DNA of 8,094 nt from an uncultured Mucispirillum sp. (GCA_937890655.1 CALADT010000006.1:1-8094), one strand, 5' to 3'; counted from the stretch's first letter, positions 1 to 7,996 are shown. The notes: generated by a model not told the origin, from the sequence alone. Numbers and translations: made by a program.

Positions 1-38
1 GCAATAATATTTTCTATATTATTATTTATTGCAGTATT
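1..38 (-). other. In-frame continuation of mnmE beyond its TAA stop
   Basis: Reading on past the TAA of mnmE in the same frame gives thirteen further sense codons (NTAINNNIENIIA) before the window ends. MnmE proteins normally have, at about this point, a helix with an E-x-x-A pattern leading into the final helical bundle and the C-terminal CxGK motif. The IENIIA stretch fits that pattern and no frame change is needed. I infer that this is the remainder of mnmE, cut off by a single nonsense codon. The segment is too short and too AT-rich to prove homology. It also contains a weak all-A/T hairpin (3-10 with 16-23), which I do not consider a terminator. Confidence 0.45.
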
Positions 39-1280
39 TTATACTACAACAATATTTTTTATTTTAACAGTAATATATGCTATAATATCTTTTATATCTG
101 AAAGTAATATATGATGACGTTCTGTTATGGCAGAAGCAGTGCTATTTAATTCGCTATCATGTAAACATGTTTTCTTTCTTAAAAGCTCCACAAGTTGTTC
201 CATATTAATACCAGATTTTGCTGATATATAAATATCTGCATCTTTATAATTATTAATATTTCCTATATCTAATTTATTACCTATAATTATTCTATTTTGG
301 TTAGAAGTAATATCTAACATATAATAGTCTTCTTCTGTTAATTTTTTTGAAATATCAAGTAAAAGAAGAATAATATCTGCACTATTAATTTTTTCTTTAC
401 TTCTATCTACACCAATTTGTTCTATTTTTTCATTGGAATAGTGGATACCTGCTGTATCTGTTATATGAACTGGAATGCCACCAATATAAAGGCTTTCTTT
501 AATAAAATCCCTTGTTGTGCCTGCAATATTAGATACTATTGCCCTTTCTTCCCTTAAAAAAGCGTTTAAAAGTGATGATTTACCCACATTAGGTTTACCG
601 GCAATAACAATATCAAGCCCTTTATTTGCAAGCCTGTAACTTTTATATGATAATATTAAATTATCAAGTTTAGTAATAATATTATTACAATTTACTTGTA
701 AAATAGGAAGTTCTTCATCTACTGTATCTTCATCTGGAAAATCAATCTTAGCTTCCATAATAGCTTTCATTTTAAGTAAAATATCTTTTATACTATCAAG
801 CTCATAACGAAGTGAACCTTGAAGCTGGTTATAAGCAGAATTAACACCGTCAATAGATTTTGCAGAAATAAGTTCCTGAATAGATTCTGCCTGAGTTAAG
901 TCTATTTTATTATTTAAAAAAGCACGTTTAGAAAATTCTCCACCTTCTGCAGCTCTTATTCCTAGTTTATAAATTGAAGATAAAGCAGCATTAACTAAAA
1001 CAGGGTTACCATGAAAGGAAATTTCTACAACATCTTCCCCTGTAAAAGAATATGGTGCTTTAAAATATACTGCAAGAACATCATCAAAAAGGTTTTCTTC
1101 TTTTATATGGAATTTATATAAAGATACATAATTTGGTTTAATAGATAATATATCTACACTTTTGCCACCCCTAGTCATTAAAGAAAATACTGAAAGTGCA
1201 TTACTGCCAGATATTCTAACAGTTATAACAGCACTTACAGCTAATGGAGTAATAGGGGCAGCAATAGTGTTATTATTCAT
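39..1280 (-). CDS. mnmE: tRNA uridine-5-carboxymethylaminomethyl modification GTPase MnmE, C-terminally truncated
   Basis: MnmE works with MnmG to modify C5 of the wobble uridine in certain tRNAs, using GTP hydrolysis and a methylene-THF-derived carbon. The N-terminal tetrahydrofolate-binding domain spans about 1-120, with SFTGEDVVEISFHG at 78-91 and GEFSKRAFLNNKIDLTQAE at 114-132. A G domain interrupts the helical domain: G1 GKPNVGKSS 228-236, G2 GTTRD 254-258, G3 DTAG 275-278, G4 NKLD 335-338, G5 SAK 353-355. N231 and E287 correspond to the E. coli potassium-binding N226 and catalytic E282. E. coli R256 and R275 are replaced by K261 and H280. The protein ends at residue 413, whereas the family is usually about 450-465 residues and ends in CxGK; that Cys is known to be essential for modification. 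The ATG directly abuts the folD TAA with only a weak GAG upstream, implying translational coupling. Identity is certain; whether the product is functional is doubtful. Confidence 0.93.
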   Translation of the reverse strand: MNNNTIAAPITPLAVSAVITVRISGSNALSVFSLMTRGGKSVDILSIKPNYVSLYKFHIKEENLFDDVLAVYFKAPYSFTGEDVVEISFHGNPVLVNAALSSIYKLGIRAAEGGEFSKRAFLNNKIDLTQAESIQELISAKSIDGVNSAYNQLQGSLRYELDSIKDILLKMKAIMEAKIDFPDEDTVDEELPILQVNCNNIITKLDNLILSYKSYRLANKGLDIVIAGKPNVGKSSLLNAFLREERAIVSNIAGTTRDFIKESLYIGGIPVHITDTAGIHYSNEKIEQIGVDRSKEKINSADIILLLLDISKKLTEEDYYMLDITSNQNRIIIGNKLDIGNINNYKDADIYISAKSGINMEQLVELLRKKTCLHDSELNSTASAITERHHILLSDIKDIIAYITVKIKNIVVV

Positions 1281-2132
1281 TTAGATTTTCTCAATAAATT
1301 TAAATGCTTTTAAAGTGTTTTCCATTAATGTAGTAATAGTCATAGGGCCAACACCACCAGGAACAGGAGTAATGTAAGAACATTTATCTTTTACATCTTC
1401 AAAATCCACATCTCCACAAAGTTTTCCGTCTACTCTATTAATACCTACATCAATAACAACAGCACCATCTTTTACAAATTCTTTTGTAACAAATTTCGGT
1501 TTACCAATAGCTGCCACTAATATATCAGCATTAGCAGATACATTAGGTAAATCTCTAGTTTTAGAATGGCATACTGTAACAGTTGCATTAGCTTTTAAAA
1601 GCATAGCAGCAATAGGTTTACCTACAATATTACTTCTACCTATAATAACTGCATTTTTTTCACTTATTTCAATATCATAATCTGCAAGCATATTCATTAC
1701 ACCAAAAGGAGTGCAAGGCATAAGACAATCTTCGCCAATATTTAATAAGCCTACATTATATGGATGAAAACCGTCCACATCTTTTTCTGGTTTAATAGCT
1801 CTTAAAATAGTCTTTTCATCACATTTTTCAGGTAACGGAAGTTGGACTAATATACCATGAATTTTATCATCATTATTATATTCTTCTACAAGTTTTAATA
1901 TATCTTCAGTTGTAACACTGCTACTAACTCTATTAACAATAGAATAAAAACCACACTCTATTGCTGCTTTTTCTTTAGAATTAACATATACACTGCTTGC
2001 AGCATCATCACCTGCTAAAATAACAGCAATTCCAGGAATTTTGCCTGTTTTTTCTTTTAAAGCAGATGTTTCTGTTTTAATTTTCTCTCTAAATTTACTA
2101 GAGAGCATTTTACCATCAAGAATTATTGCCAT
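1281..2132 (-). CDS. folD: Bifunctional methylene-THF dehydrogenase / methenyl-THF cyclohydrolase FolD
   Basis: This cytosolic enzyme oxidises 5,10-methylene-THF to methenyl-THF with NADP and hydrolyses that to 10-formyl-THF, feeding purine synthesis, Met-tRNA formylation and the methylene-THF pool. At 283 residues it is full length for the family. Conserved blocks in order are the catalytic segment GDDAASSVYVNSKEKA at 41-56, with Y49, K53 and K55 matching E. coli Y50, K54 and K56; GILVQLPLP at 93-101; PEKDVDGF at 115-122; the dinucleotide-binding GRSNIVGKP at 165-173; and TPVPGGVGPMT at 255-265. All expected active-site positions are intact. The ATG lies inside the 3' end of gyrA (17-base overlap) and has the best ribosome binding site in the window. 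Its stop is followed at once by the mnmE start. It is probably co-transcribed with the gyrase genes. Confidence 0.97.
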   Translation of the reverse strand: MAIILDGKMLSSKFREKIKTETSALKEKTGKIPGIAVILAGDDAASSVYVNSKEKAAIECGFYSIVNRVSSSVTTEDILKLVEEYNNDDKIHGILVQLPLPEKCDEKTILRAIKPEKDVDGFHPYNVGLLNIGEDCLMPCTPFGVMNMLADYDIEISEKNAVIIGRSNIVGKPIAAMLLKANATVTVCHSKTRDLPNVSANADILVAAIGKPKFVTKEFVKDGAVVIDVGINRVDGKLCGDVDFEDVKDKCSYITPVPGGVGPMTITTLMENTLKAFKFIEKI

Positions 2133-4590
2133 TATTTTCTCCTACGTTTTCTTCTTCGTTTTCACTATCATCTTTAGGAACAACAGTAAATGATATAATT
2201 TCATCACCTGAAGTATTCATAAGCCTTGTTCCTTGAGTATTTCTACCAATAACAGAAACTTCAGAAGCAGAAATCCTTATTGTTTTACCGTTTTTAGTAA
2301 TAAGCATAATATCATCTTTTTCTGTATGTATTTGCCTTACACCAACTACAAGCCCAGTTTTAGAAGTGAGTTTCATAAGTTTTAAACCTTTACCACCACG
2401 AGATTGTAACCTATATTCATCTTTATCAGTTCCTTTTCCATAACCTAAAGAAGTAACTGCAAGTAATGGATTTTCTTCTTCTACTACTTCAGCGGATACA
2501 ACTACATCATCTTTCTCAAGTAAAATACCTCTTACCCCTGTGGCTGTTCTTCCCATTGGTCTAACATCTTCCACACTAAACTGTATAGTTTTACCATCTC
2601 TTGTAGCAAGGAACACTTTATCTTCATCCCCTGTTAATAATGTAGTAACAATTTCATCATTATCTCTTAAATTTAAAGCTATTATACCACTTCTTCCACT
2701 TTTAAATTCAACAGTTCTAACACGTTTGACAACACCAAATTTAGTAGCAAAGAAAATAGATTTTGTTTCATCTTTTTCAGGTAAAGTTAAGAATGAAGCA
2801 ATTTTTTCATTTTCATCAAGTGATAAAAGGTTGGAAATATGTCTTCCTTTAGAATCTCTTGACTGTTCTGGTATTTGGTAAACTTTAAGAAAATGCACTT
2901 TACCTTTTGTAGTAAAAATAAATAAGTGGCTTTTATTTGTAGTGTATATAATTTCTTCTACAAAATCTTCATTTTTATTTGCAGCACCTATTTTACCTTT
3001 ACCACCTCTTTTTTGAGCAGTAAAGTTAGAAAGAAGAGTTCTTTTAATATAGCCATTATGAGTGATTGTAACAACCATTTCATCATTTGGTATTAAATCT
3101 TCATAATCTATATCATCAACAGAATCAGCAATTTCTGTTTTTCTTTCATCTCCATATCTGTTTTTAATATCAACAAATTCTTCTCTTATAACACTCATAA
3201 GTTTTGATTTTGAGTTAAGAATAGAGTTATAATATTCTATATCTTTTTTAAGCTGTTCGTATTCATCATTTAATTTATCAATCTCTAAGCCTGTGATTTT
3301 AGCAAGACGCATATCTAAAATAGCTTGTGATTGAATATCTGATAAATCAAACCTATCCATTAATGATTTTTTAGCAGTAGGAGTATCTTTTGATTCTTTA
3401 ATAATTTTAACAACTTCATCAATATTAGATACAGCAATACGCAGACCTTCTACAATGTGCATTCTTTCTTCTGCTTTCATTAATTTATAACGAGTTCTAC
3501 GAGTAACAACATCTATTCTATGGTTAATAAATTCTGTTAAAATATTTTCAAGTGATAATACTTGTGGTCTGCCACCAACAAGAGCAACCATATTAAATCC
3601 AAAAGAAGATTCTAAAGCAGTAAATTTATATAATCTATTTAATATAACTTCTGCAGATTCGCCTTTTTTAATATCTATTAATATTTTAATACCTTTCATA
3701 CTAGATACATCACGAATATCAGTAATACCAGGAATCTTTTTCTCATTAACAAGTTCAGCTATTTTTTCCACAAGCACTGATTTATTTACTTGATAAGGTA
3801 TTTCTGTAATAACAATTTGTTCTTTACCACCTTTAACTTCAATAATTTCAGCTCTTGCACGTATTTTTATACTTGCTCTACCTGTTTTATAAGCGTTTAT
3901 AATATCCCCTTTTCCCATAATAATGCCACTTGTAGGAAAATCAGGCCCTTTTATAATTTGAAATAAACCTTCTTCTGTGTAATTTTCTTCATCAATCATA
4001 TATAAAAGACCGTCCATAACTTCAGTTAAGTTATGTGGTGGAATATTTGTAGCCATACCAACAGCAATACCAGAAATACCATTTATTAAAAGGTTAGGTA
4101 TTTTTGTAGGGAAAACAGTAGGTTCAGTCATAGAGCCGTCATAGTTAGGCATAAAATCAACTGTGTTACAGTCAATATCTGCCATAAGTTCATCACTTAT
4201 TCTAGCCATTCTAGCTTCTGTATATCTTGAAGCGGCAGCACTATCACCATCAATAGAACCAAAGTTACCCTGCCCGATAACAAGTGGATATCTCATAGAG
4301 AAATCTTGAGCAAGCCTAACAAGAGCATCATAAATAGCACTATCACCATGTGGGTGAAGTTTACCCATAGTATCCCCTACTATACGGGCAGATTTTTTGT
4401 TTGGTTTATTATACTGAACACCCATTTCATTCATAGTAAATAAAACACGTCTATGAACAGGTTTTAAACCATCTCTAACATCAGGTAACGCCCTACCTGC
4501 GATTACACTCATGGCATAATCAAGATAACTATTTTTTAATGTATCTTCAATACTAACATCTTGAATATTTTTATTAATAATATCACTCAT
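2116..4590 (-). CDS. gyrA: DNA gyrase subunit A
   Basis: This is the DNA breakage-reunion subunit of gyrase, which acts as an A2B2 tetramer to introduce negative supercoils. The 824 residues are typical. The winged-helix/tower region holds HPHGDSAIYD at 79-88, GQGNFGSIDGDSAAASRYTE at 106-125 with catalytic Y123 and neighbouring R122, and GISGIAVGMATNIPPHN at 171-187. A coiled-coil segment follows at roughly 365-465. The C-terminal beta-pinwheel runs from about 500 to 800, with the GyrA box QKRGGKG at 526-532, needed for DNA wrapping and hence for gyrase rather than topo IV activity, and a second RGGKG at 731-735. The last 20 residues form an acidic, Asn-rich tail. S84 and D88 match the E. coli quinolone positions S83 and D87 in their wild-type form. 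The start is 11 bases after the gyrB stop, and the TGA stop overlaps folD. Confidence 0.98.
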   Translation of the reverse strand: MSDIINKNIQDVSIEDTLKNSYLDYAMSVIAGRALPDVRDGLKPVHRRVLFTMNEMGVQYNKPNKKSARIVGDTMGKLHPHGDSAIYDALVRLAQDFSMRYPLVIGQGNFGSIDGDSAAASRYTEARMARISDELMADIDCNTVDFMPNYDGSMTEPTVFPTKIPNLLINGISGIAVGMATNIPPHNLTEVMDGLLYMIDEENYTEEGLFQIIKGPDFPTSGIIMGKGDIINAYKTGRASIKIRARAEIIEVKGGKEQIVITEIPYQVNKSVLVEKIAELVNEKKIPGITDIRDVSSMKGIKILIDIKKGESAEVILNRLYKFTALESSFGFNMVALVGGRPQVLSLENILTEFINHRIDVVTRRTRYKLMKAEERMHIVEGLRIAVSNIDEVVKIIKESKDTPTAKKSLMDRFDLSDIQSQAILDMRLAKITGLEIDKLNDEYEQLKKDIEYYNSILNSKSKLMSVIREEFVDIKNRYGDERKTEIADSVDDIDYEDLIPNDEMVVTITHNGYIKRTLLSNFTAQKRGGKGKIGAANKNEDFVEEIIYTTNKSHLFIFTTKGKVHFLKVYQIPEQSRDSKGRHISNLLSLDENEKIASFLTLPEKDETKSIFFATKFGVVKRVRTVEFKSGRSGIIALNLRDNDEIVTTLLTGDEDKVFLATRDGKTIQFSVEDVRPMGRTATGVRGILLEKDDVVVSAEVVEEENPLLAVTSLGYGKGTDKDEYRLQSRGGKGLKLMKLTSKTGLVVGVRQIHTEKDDIMLITKNGKTIRISASEVSVIGRNTQGTRLMNTSGDEIISFTVVPKDDSENEEENVGENNGNNS
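2138..2143 (-). promoter_or_regulatory. Shine-Dalgarno site for folD
   Basis: The minus-strand sequence AGGAGA sits six bases before the folD ATG and lies wholly inside the gyrA coding region. It is close to consensus, whereas the other junctions have weaker or no recognisable sites. It fixes the folD start at 2132 and suggests that folD initiates efficiently on its own as well as by coupling to gyrA termination. Confidence 0.75.
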
Positions 4591-4601
4591 TTATTTCACC
4601 A

Positions 4602-6968
4602 TTATATATCTAAATTACGCACATTTAATGCATTCATTTCAATAAATTCACGTCTTGGTCCAACAGTATCACCCATTAAAAGTGAAAAAAGTTCATCAGC
4701 TGCTTCTGCATCTTCAATATTGATTTTGTAAAGACTTCTTTTTTCAGGGTCCATAGTTGTTTCCCATAACTGTTCAGGGTTCATTTCACCAAGACCTTTA
4801 AAACGAGAAATATCAAGCCCTTTTCTGCCCCTATTATCTACAAAATGGATAAGTTCTGAAAGTTTAGCAAATTCAATAATAGAATCATCTTTAAGTTTGA
4901 TTTTATATGGAGCCGTACCAATTTCTGAAATATAAGAACCAATACGACGAAGTTCTTTAAATTCAGGACTTAAAGCAAGATGAGAATCAATTAAGATTTT
5001 CCTATGTTTTAATTCAAAAGATAAAGCATATTTTGAAAATTCTTCGTTAAAAGTAATATCTATATTTTTATAACTTTCAAAAGCGTTTATTTTATCTAAA
5101 TGGTTTTTTAAATTTTCTATACCTTCTTTTGTTTCAAAAGTTTTAGAATCTAATTCTTTTAAAGTGGCAAAAGTTTCAACCATTTCTTCATTATAGCCTT
5201 TTTTAATAAATTTTTCTAATAATTTATTATATTTTAAAAGCTGTATAAATAATGGTTTAAAACGTTCCTGTTTAATATTATCCATAGTAAAATCAGATAA
5301 AGCAGAATCTAGTAAAAAGTTTTCAAGTTCATCATCATTTTTTACAAATCTGCTGGATTTACCCCTTGTAACTTTATATAAAGGTGGGTTTGCAAGGTAA
5401 ACATACCCTCTTTCAATTAACTCTTTCATATGACGAAAAAAGAAAGTTAAAAGTAATGTAGCAATGTGAGCACCATCCACATCAGCATCTGTCATAATAA
5501 TGATTTTATGATATCTTAATTTTTCAGGGTTAAAAGCATCTTTACCAATACCTGCACCGAAAGCAGTTATCATATTTCTAATTTCTTGAGAAGATAACAT
5601 TTTATCAAGACGAGCTTTTTCTACGTTTAATATTTTACCTCTTAAAGGTAATATGGCTTGGAAATCAGAATTTCTACCTTGTTTAGCAGAACCACCGGCA
5701 GAATCCCCTTCTACTATAAATACTTCTGCTTTAGCAGGGTCTTTTTCATGGCAGTCTGCAAGTTTTCCAGGAAGAGAATCTCTTTCAAGGGCAGATTTTC
5801 TTCTTGTAAGTTCTTTAGCTTTTCTAGCTGCTTCCCTTGCCATATATGCTTGAAGTGCTTTTTCTAATATTTTCTTAACAATAACACCGTTTTCTTCCAT
5901 ATAATCTTGTAAAGCAGGCCCAACAATAGATTCAACAGCAGTTTTTGCATTATTTGAACCAAGTTTTGTTTTTGTCTGCCCTTCAAAAACAGGGTCAGTC
6001 ATTTTAATAGAAAGCACACAAGACATACCTTCCCTAATATCTTCCCCTGAAAGATTATTTTCTTTAACCATATTATTTTTAGAAACATATGAATTAAATG
6101 CTTTTGTTAATGCTGCCTTAAAACCAGCTTCATGAGTTCCACCTTCTTCTGTGTGGATGTTATTAACATAAGAGTATATACTTTCATTATAAGAATCGTT
6201 ATAAACAATAGCAACTTCAACCATAATATTATTAAGTTCCCCTTGAATATAAATAGGGTCTTCAAATATTAAGTTTTTAGTTTTATTTAAATATTTAACG
6301 TAATTAGGAACGCCACCTTCTGCAAAAAATTCTTCACTTTGGTCAAACCTTTCATCAACTATTTTAATTTTTATACCACTATTTAAGTAAGCTAACTCTC
6401 TAAAACGTTTTGCAAGTGTATCATAATTTAATTCTAAAGTTTCAAATATTTGACCGTCTGGTTTAAAAGTTATTTTTGTTCCTGTTTTTTTAGAATCGCC
6501 AATTCTTTCCACATCTTTTACAGGTTTACCACGTTCGAAACTTTGAGTAAATATTCCACCATCTCTATTAACCACAGCAGTTAAGTTTTCAGATAATGCG
6601 TTTACAACTGATACACCCACACCATGAAGGCCACCAGAAGTTTTATAGGAATTAGTATCAAATTTACCACCAGCATGTAAAACAGTTAAAACAACTTGAA
6701 GTGTTGAAACTTTAGCTGTTGGGTGAATACCAACAGGGATACCACGACCATCGTCTTCCACAGTAACACTACCGTCTATATGAAGTGTAACTGTAATATT
6801 TTTACAAAAGCCTGCCATAGCTTCATCAATAGAGTTATCTATAACTTCATATACTAAATGATGAAGCCCTCTAACTCCAGTAGAGCCAATATACATACCA
6901 GGACGCTGCCTAACTGCCTGTAAGCCCTCTAATACCTTAATACTACTTTCACTGTAATTTTCTGACAT
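4602..6968 (-). CDS. gyrB: DNA gyrase subunit B
   Basis: This is the ATPase subunit of gyrase, partner of GyrA. The GHKL ATPase domain spans about 1-220, with EVIDNSIDEA at 41-50 (E41, N45), DDGRGIP at 72-78 (D73) and GGLHGVGVSVVNALS at 112-126. The transducer domain follows to about 390, including the QTKTKLG switch-lysine loop at 331-337. The Toprim domain has EGDSAGG at 420-426 (E420), PLRGKILNVEKAR at 441-453 and the metal-binding TDADVDGAH at 493-501 (D494, D496, D498). A long insertion at roughly 535-710 separates Toprim from the C-terminal block RFKGLGEMNPEQLWETTMD at 722-740. This gives 788 residues, near the E. coli length (804) and well above the roughly 640 of Firmicutes. The start aligns with the family N-terminus and has a purine-rich ribosome site. 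R135 equals the coumarin-contact R136 of E. coli. Confidence 0.98.
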   Translation of the reverse strand: MSENYSESSIKVLEGLQAVRQRPGMYIGSTGVRGLHHLVYEVIDNSIDEAMAGFCKNITVTLHIDGSVTVEDDGRGIPVGIHPTAKVSTLQVVLTVLHAGGKFDTNSYKTSGGLHGVGVSVVNALSENLTAVVNRDGGIFTQSFERGKPVKDVERIGDSKKTGTKITFKPDGQIFETLELNYDTLAKRFRELAYLNSGIKIKIVDERFDQSEEFFAEGGVPNYVKYLNKTKNLIFEDPIYIQGELNNIMVEVAIVYNDSYNESIYSYVNNIHTEEGGTHEAGFKAALTKAFNSYVSKNNMVKENNLSGEDIREGMSCVLSIKMTDPVFEGQTKTKLGSNNAKTAVESIVGPALQDYMEENGVIVKKILEKALQAYMAREAARKAKELTRRKSALERDSLPGKLADCHEKDPAKAEVFIVEGDSAGGSAKQGRNSDFQAILPLRGKILNVEKARLDKMLSSQEIRNMITAFGAGIGKDAFNPEKLRYHKIIIMTDADVDGAHIATLLLTFFFRHMKELIERGYVYLANPPLYKVTRGKSSRFVKNDDELENFLLDSALSDFTMDNIKQERFKPLFIQLLKYNKLLEKFIKKGYNEEMVETFATLKELDSKTFETKEGIENLKNHLDKINAFESYKNIDITFNEEFSKYALSFELKHRKILIDSHLALSPEFKELRRIGSYISEIGTAPYKIKLKDDSIIEFAKLSELIHFVDNRGRKGLDISRFKGLGEMNPEQLWETTMDPEKRSLYKINIEDAEAADELFSLLMGDTVGPRREFIEMNALNVRNLDI

Positions 6969-6970
6969 AA

Positions 6971-6979
6971 CCTTCCCTT
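6971..6979 (-). promoter_or_regulatory. Ribosome binding site for gyrB
   Basis: The 17-base recF-gyrB gap contains the minus-strand run AAGGGAAGG just before the gyrB ATG. The AAGGG part is correctly spaced for a Shine-Dalgarno interaction. It supports the start at 6968, which also matches the conserved GyrB N-terminus. The gap has no room for a terminator or a convincing promoter. Confidence 0.6.
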
Positions 6980-6985
6980 ATTCTT

Positions 6986-7996
6986 TTATTTTAGTTCTAT
7001 TACGTTTTTAAAACCAAGTCTTGAATTATCAACCCCAGTATATAAAACCTGCCTGTTATTAGAAAATAAATTTTTTATAAATAAAGCGCGTTTAATATCA
7101 AGAGCTGCTTCAAAATCATCTAAAAGAGTTATTATATTCATATTTCTTTTTTCTTCAATAATTTTTATAAAACTATATAAAGAAAGTAATGAAAATGTTT
7201 TCTTTTGACCGGTTGATGAAAATTTTTCAATAATTAAATCATTAAGAACCATCTCTATTTTATCACGATGTACGCCAAAGAGTGTTTTTTTTACAAACTT
7301 TTCTTTATTAAGTAATGATTCATCTGTTATATTAGTAGAATATTTTATAAAAACATTTTCCATATTAAAATTTAAAGTGTTATATATATTAATTAGCCAG
7401 TTATTAACTTCATTTATTATTTTTAACCTTTTATTATATATTTTATTTGAAAGTATAATAATTTTTTCATTAAGCAGGTCTATATATGTTAAATCGCTAT
7501 TTTCTTTTTCGTATTCTGCAGATTTTTGTGCAATAAACCTGTTATACATCTTTATATCATAAATATGCTCTTTATCATAGTAAAAAATAAACCTGTCTAC
7601 AAAATTTCTTCTATCTAATTGTTCTTTTGATAATATGCCTAAATTTTCAGGAGTATAGAAAGCAACAGGGTAATTATATATAAAATCAGCAATATTATCT
7701 ATTTCTTCCCCATTAAACAAAGTAGAACGTTTGTTTTTATATAAACATATTACATTAGATTTATATTTTTCATCACTTATATTACATTCTATACGAAAAA
7801 AATCGCTATCAAAATTAATAATTGATGAAAATGGCTGTTTTCTGAAACTTTTTAGACCAAATAATATAAATATTGATTCTAATATGGAAGTTTTACCAGA
7901 GCCGTTATTTCCAATAAACATTGTTTCATCACTTAATTCAAAATATGAATCAATATGATTTCTTAAAAAACTAATTTTTAAACTATTTACATACAT
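6986..7996 (-). CDS. recF: DNA replication and repair protein RecF
   Basis: RecF is an SMC-like ABC ATPase that helps load RecA at single-strand gaps together with RecO and RecR. Visible motifs are the N-terminal strand with LRNH (11-14), Walker A GNNGSGKTS at 29-37, the conserved PENLGILSKEQLDRRNFVDR at 116-135, the RecF-typical GVHRDKIE at 242-248 region, the ABC signature STGQKKT at 261-267, and Walker B plus D-loop LLDDFEAALD at 291-300. A Lys/Asn/Ile-rich helical arm lies between about 140 and 215. The protein has 336 residues, slightly shorter than the usual 350-375, and is more diverged than its neighbours. The D-loop reads AALD where many RecFs have SELD. The start is 8 bases after the dnaN stop with no Shine-Dalgarno, so translation probably depends on coupling to dnaN. 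Position between dnaN and gyrB supports the call. Confidence 0.93.
   Translation of the reverse strand: MYVNSLKISFLRNHIDSYFELSDETMFIGNNGSGKTSILESIFILFGLKSFRKQPFSSIINFDSDFFRIECNISDEKYKSNVICLYKNKRSTLFNGEEIDNIADFIYNYPVAFYTPENLGILSKEQLDRRNFVDRFIFYYDKEHIYDIKMYNRFIAQKSAEYEKENSDLTYIDLLNEKIIILSNKIYNKRLKIINEVNNWLINIYNTLNFNMENVFIKYSTNITDESLLNKEKFVKKTLFGVHRDKIEMVLNDLIIEKFSSTGQKKTFSLLSLYSFIKIIEEKRNMNIITLLDDFEAALDIKRALFIKNLFSNNRQVLYTGVDNSRLGFKNVIELK

Noticed and set aside
3..23. Inverted repeat aataatat/atattatt with a 5-base loop as an mnmE terminator
   Set aside because: The stem is only A/T pairs, no U-tract can be seen because the window ends, and such palindromes are expected by chance in sequence this AT-rich.
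39..41. TAA reassigned to an amino acid
   Set aside because: dnaN, recF, gyrB and folD all end with TAA at the family-expected position and none has an internal TAA, so TAA is an ordinary stop here.
30..60. A frameshift as the cause of the short MnmE
   Set aside because: The MnmE-like continuation beyond the TAA is in the same frame as the gene, and the other frame I read soon hits a stop (CAA TAA), so a substitution-type nonsense codon is the simpler explanation.
2540..2881. A 113-codon plus-strand open frame within gyrA
   Set aside because: It is antisense to the GyrA pinwheel domain. Its Leu/Ser/Val-rich translation is what the complement of Asp/Lys/Glu/Asn-rich coding sequence produces, and I see no ribosome site.
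5653..5867. Two plus-strand open frames of about 66-69 codons within gyrB
   Set aside because: They lie opposite the highly conserved Toprim region, show no recognisable protein motif and are best explained as shadows of the gyrB codon pattern.
7377..7958. Plus-strand open frames of 61 and 75 codons within recF
   Set aside because: They are Ile/Leu/Phe/Ser-rich complements of an AT-rich Lys/Asn-rich gene. The apparent hydrophobic segments are a composition artefact.
6986..7996. A phage- or defence-type OLD/AAA ATPase instead of RecF
   Set aside because: The PEN-L-x(8)-DRRNF block, GVHRD motif, STGQKK signature and placement between dnaN and gyrB all point to RecF, and no nuclease domain is present.
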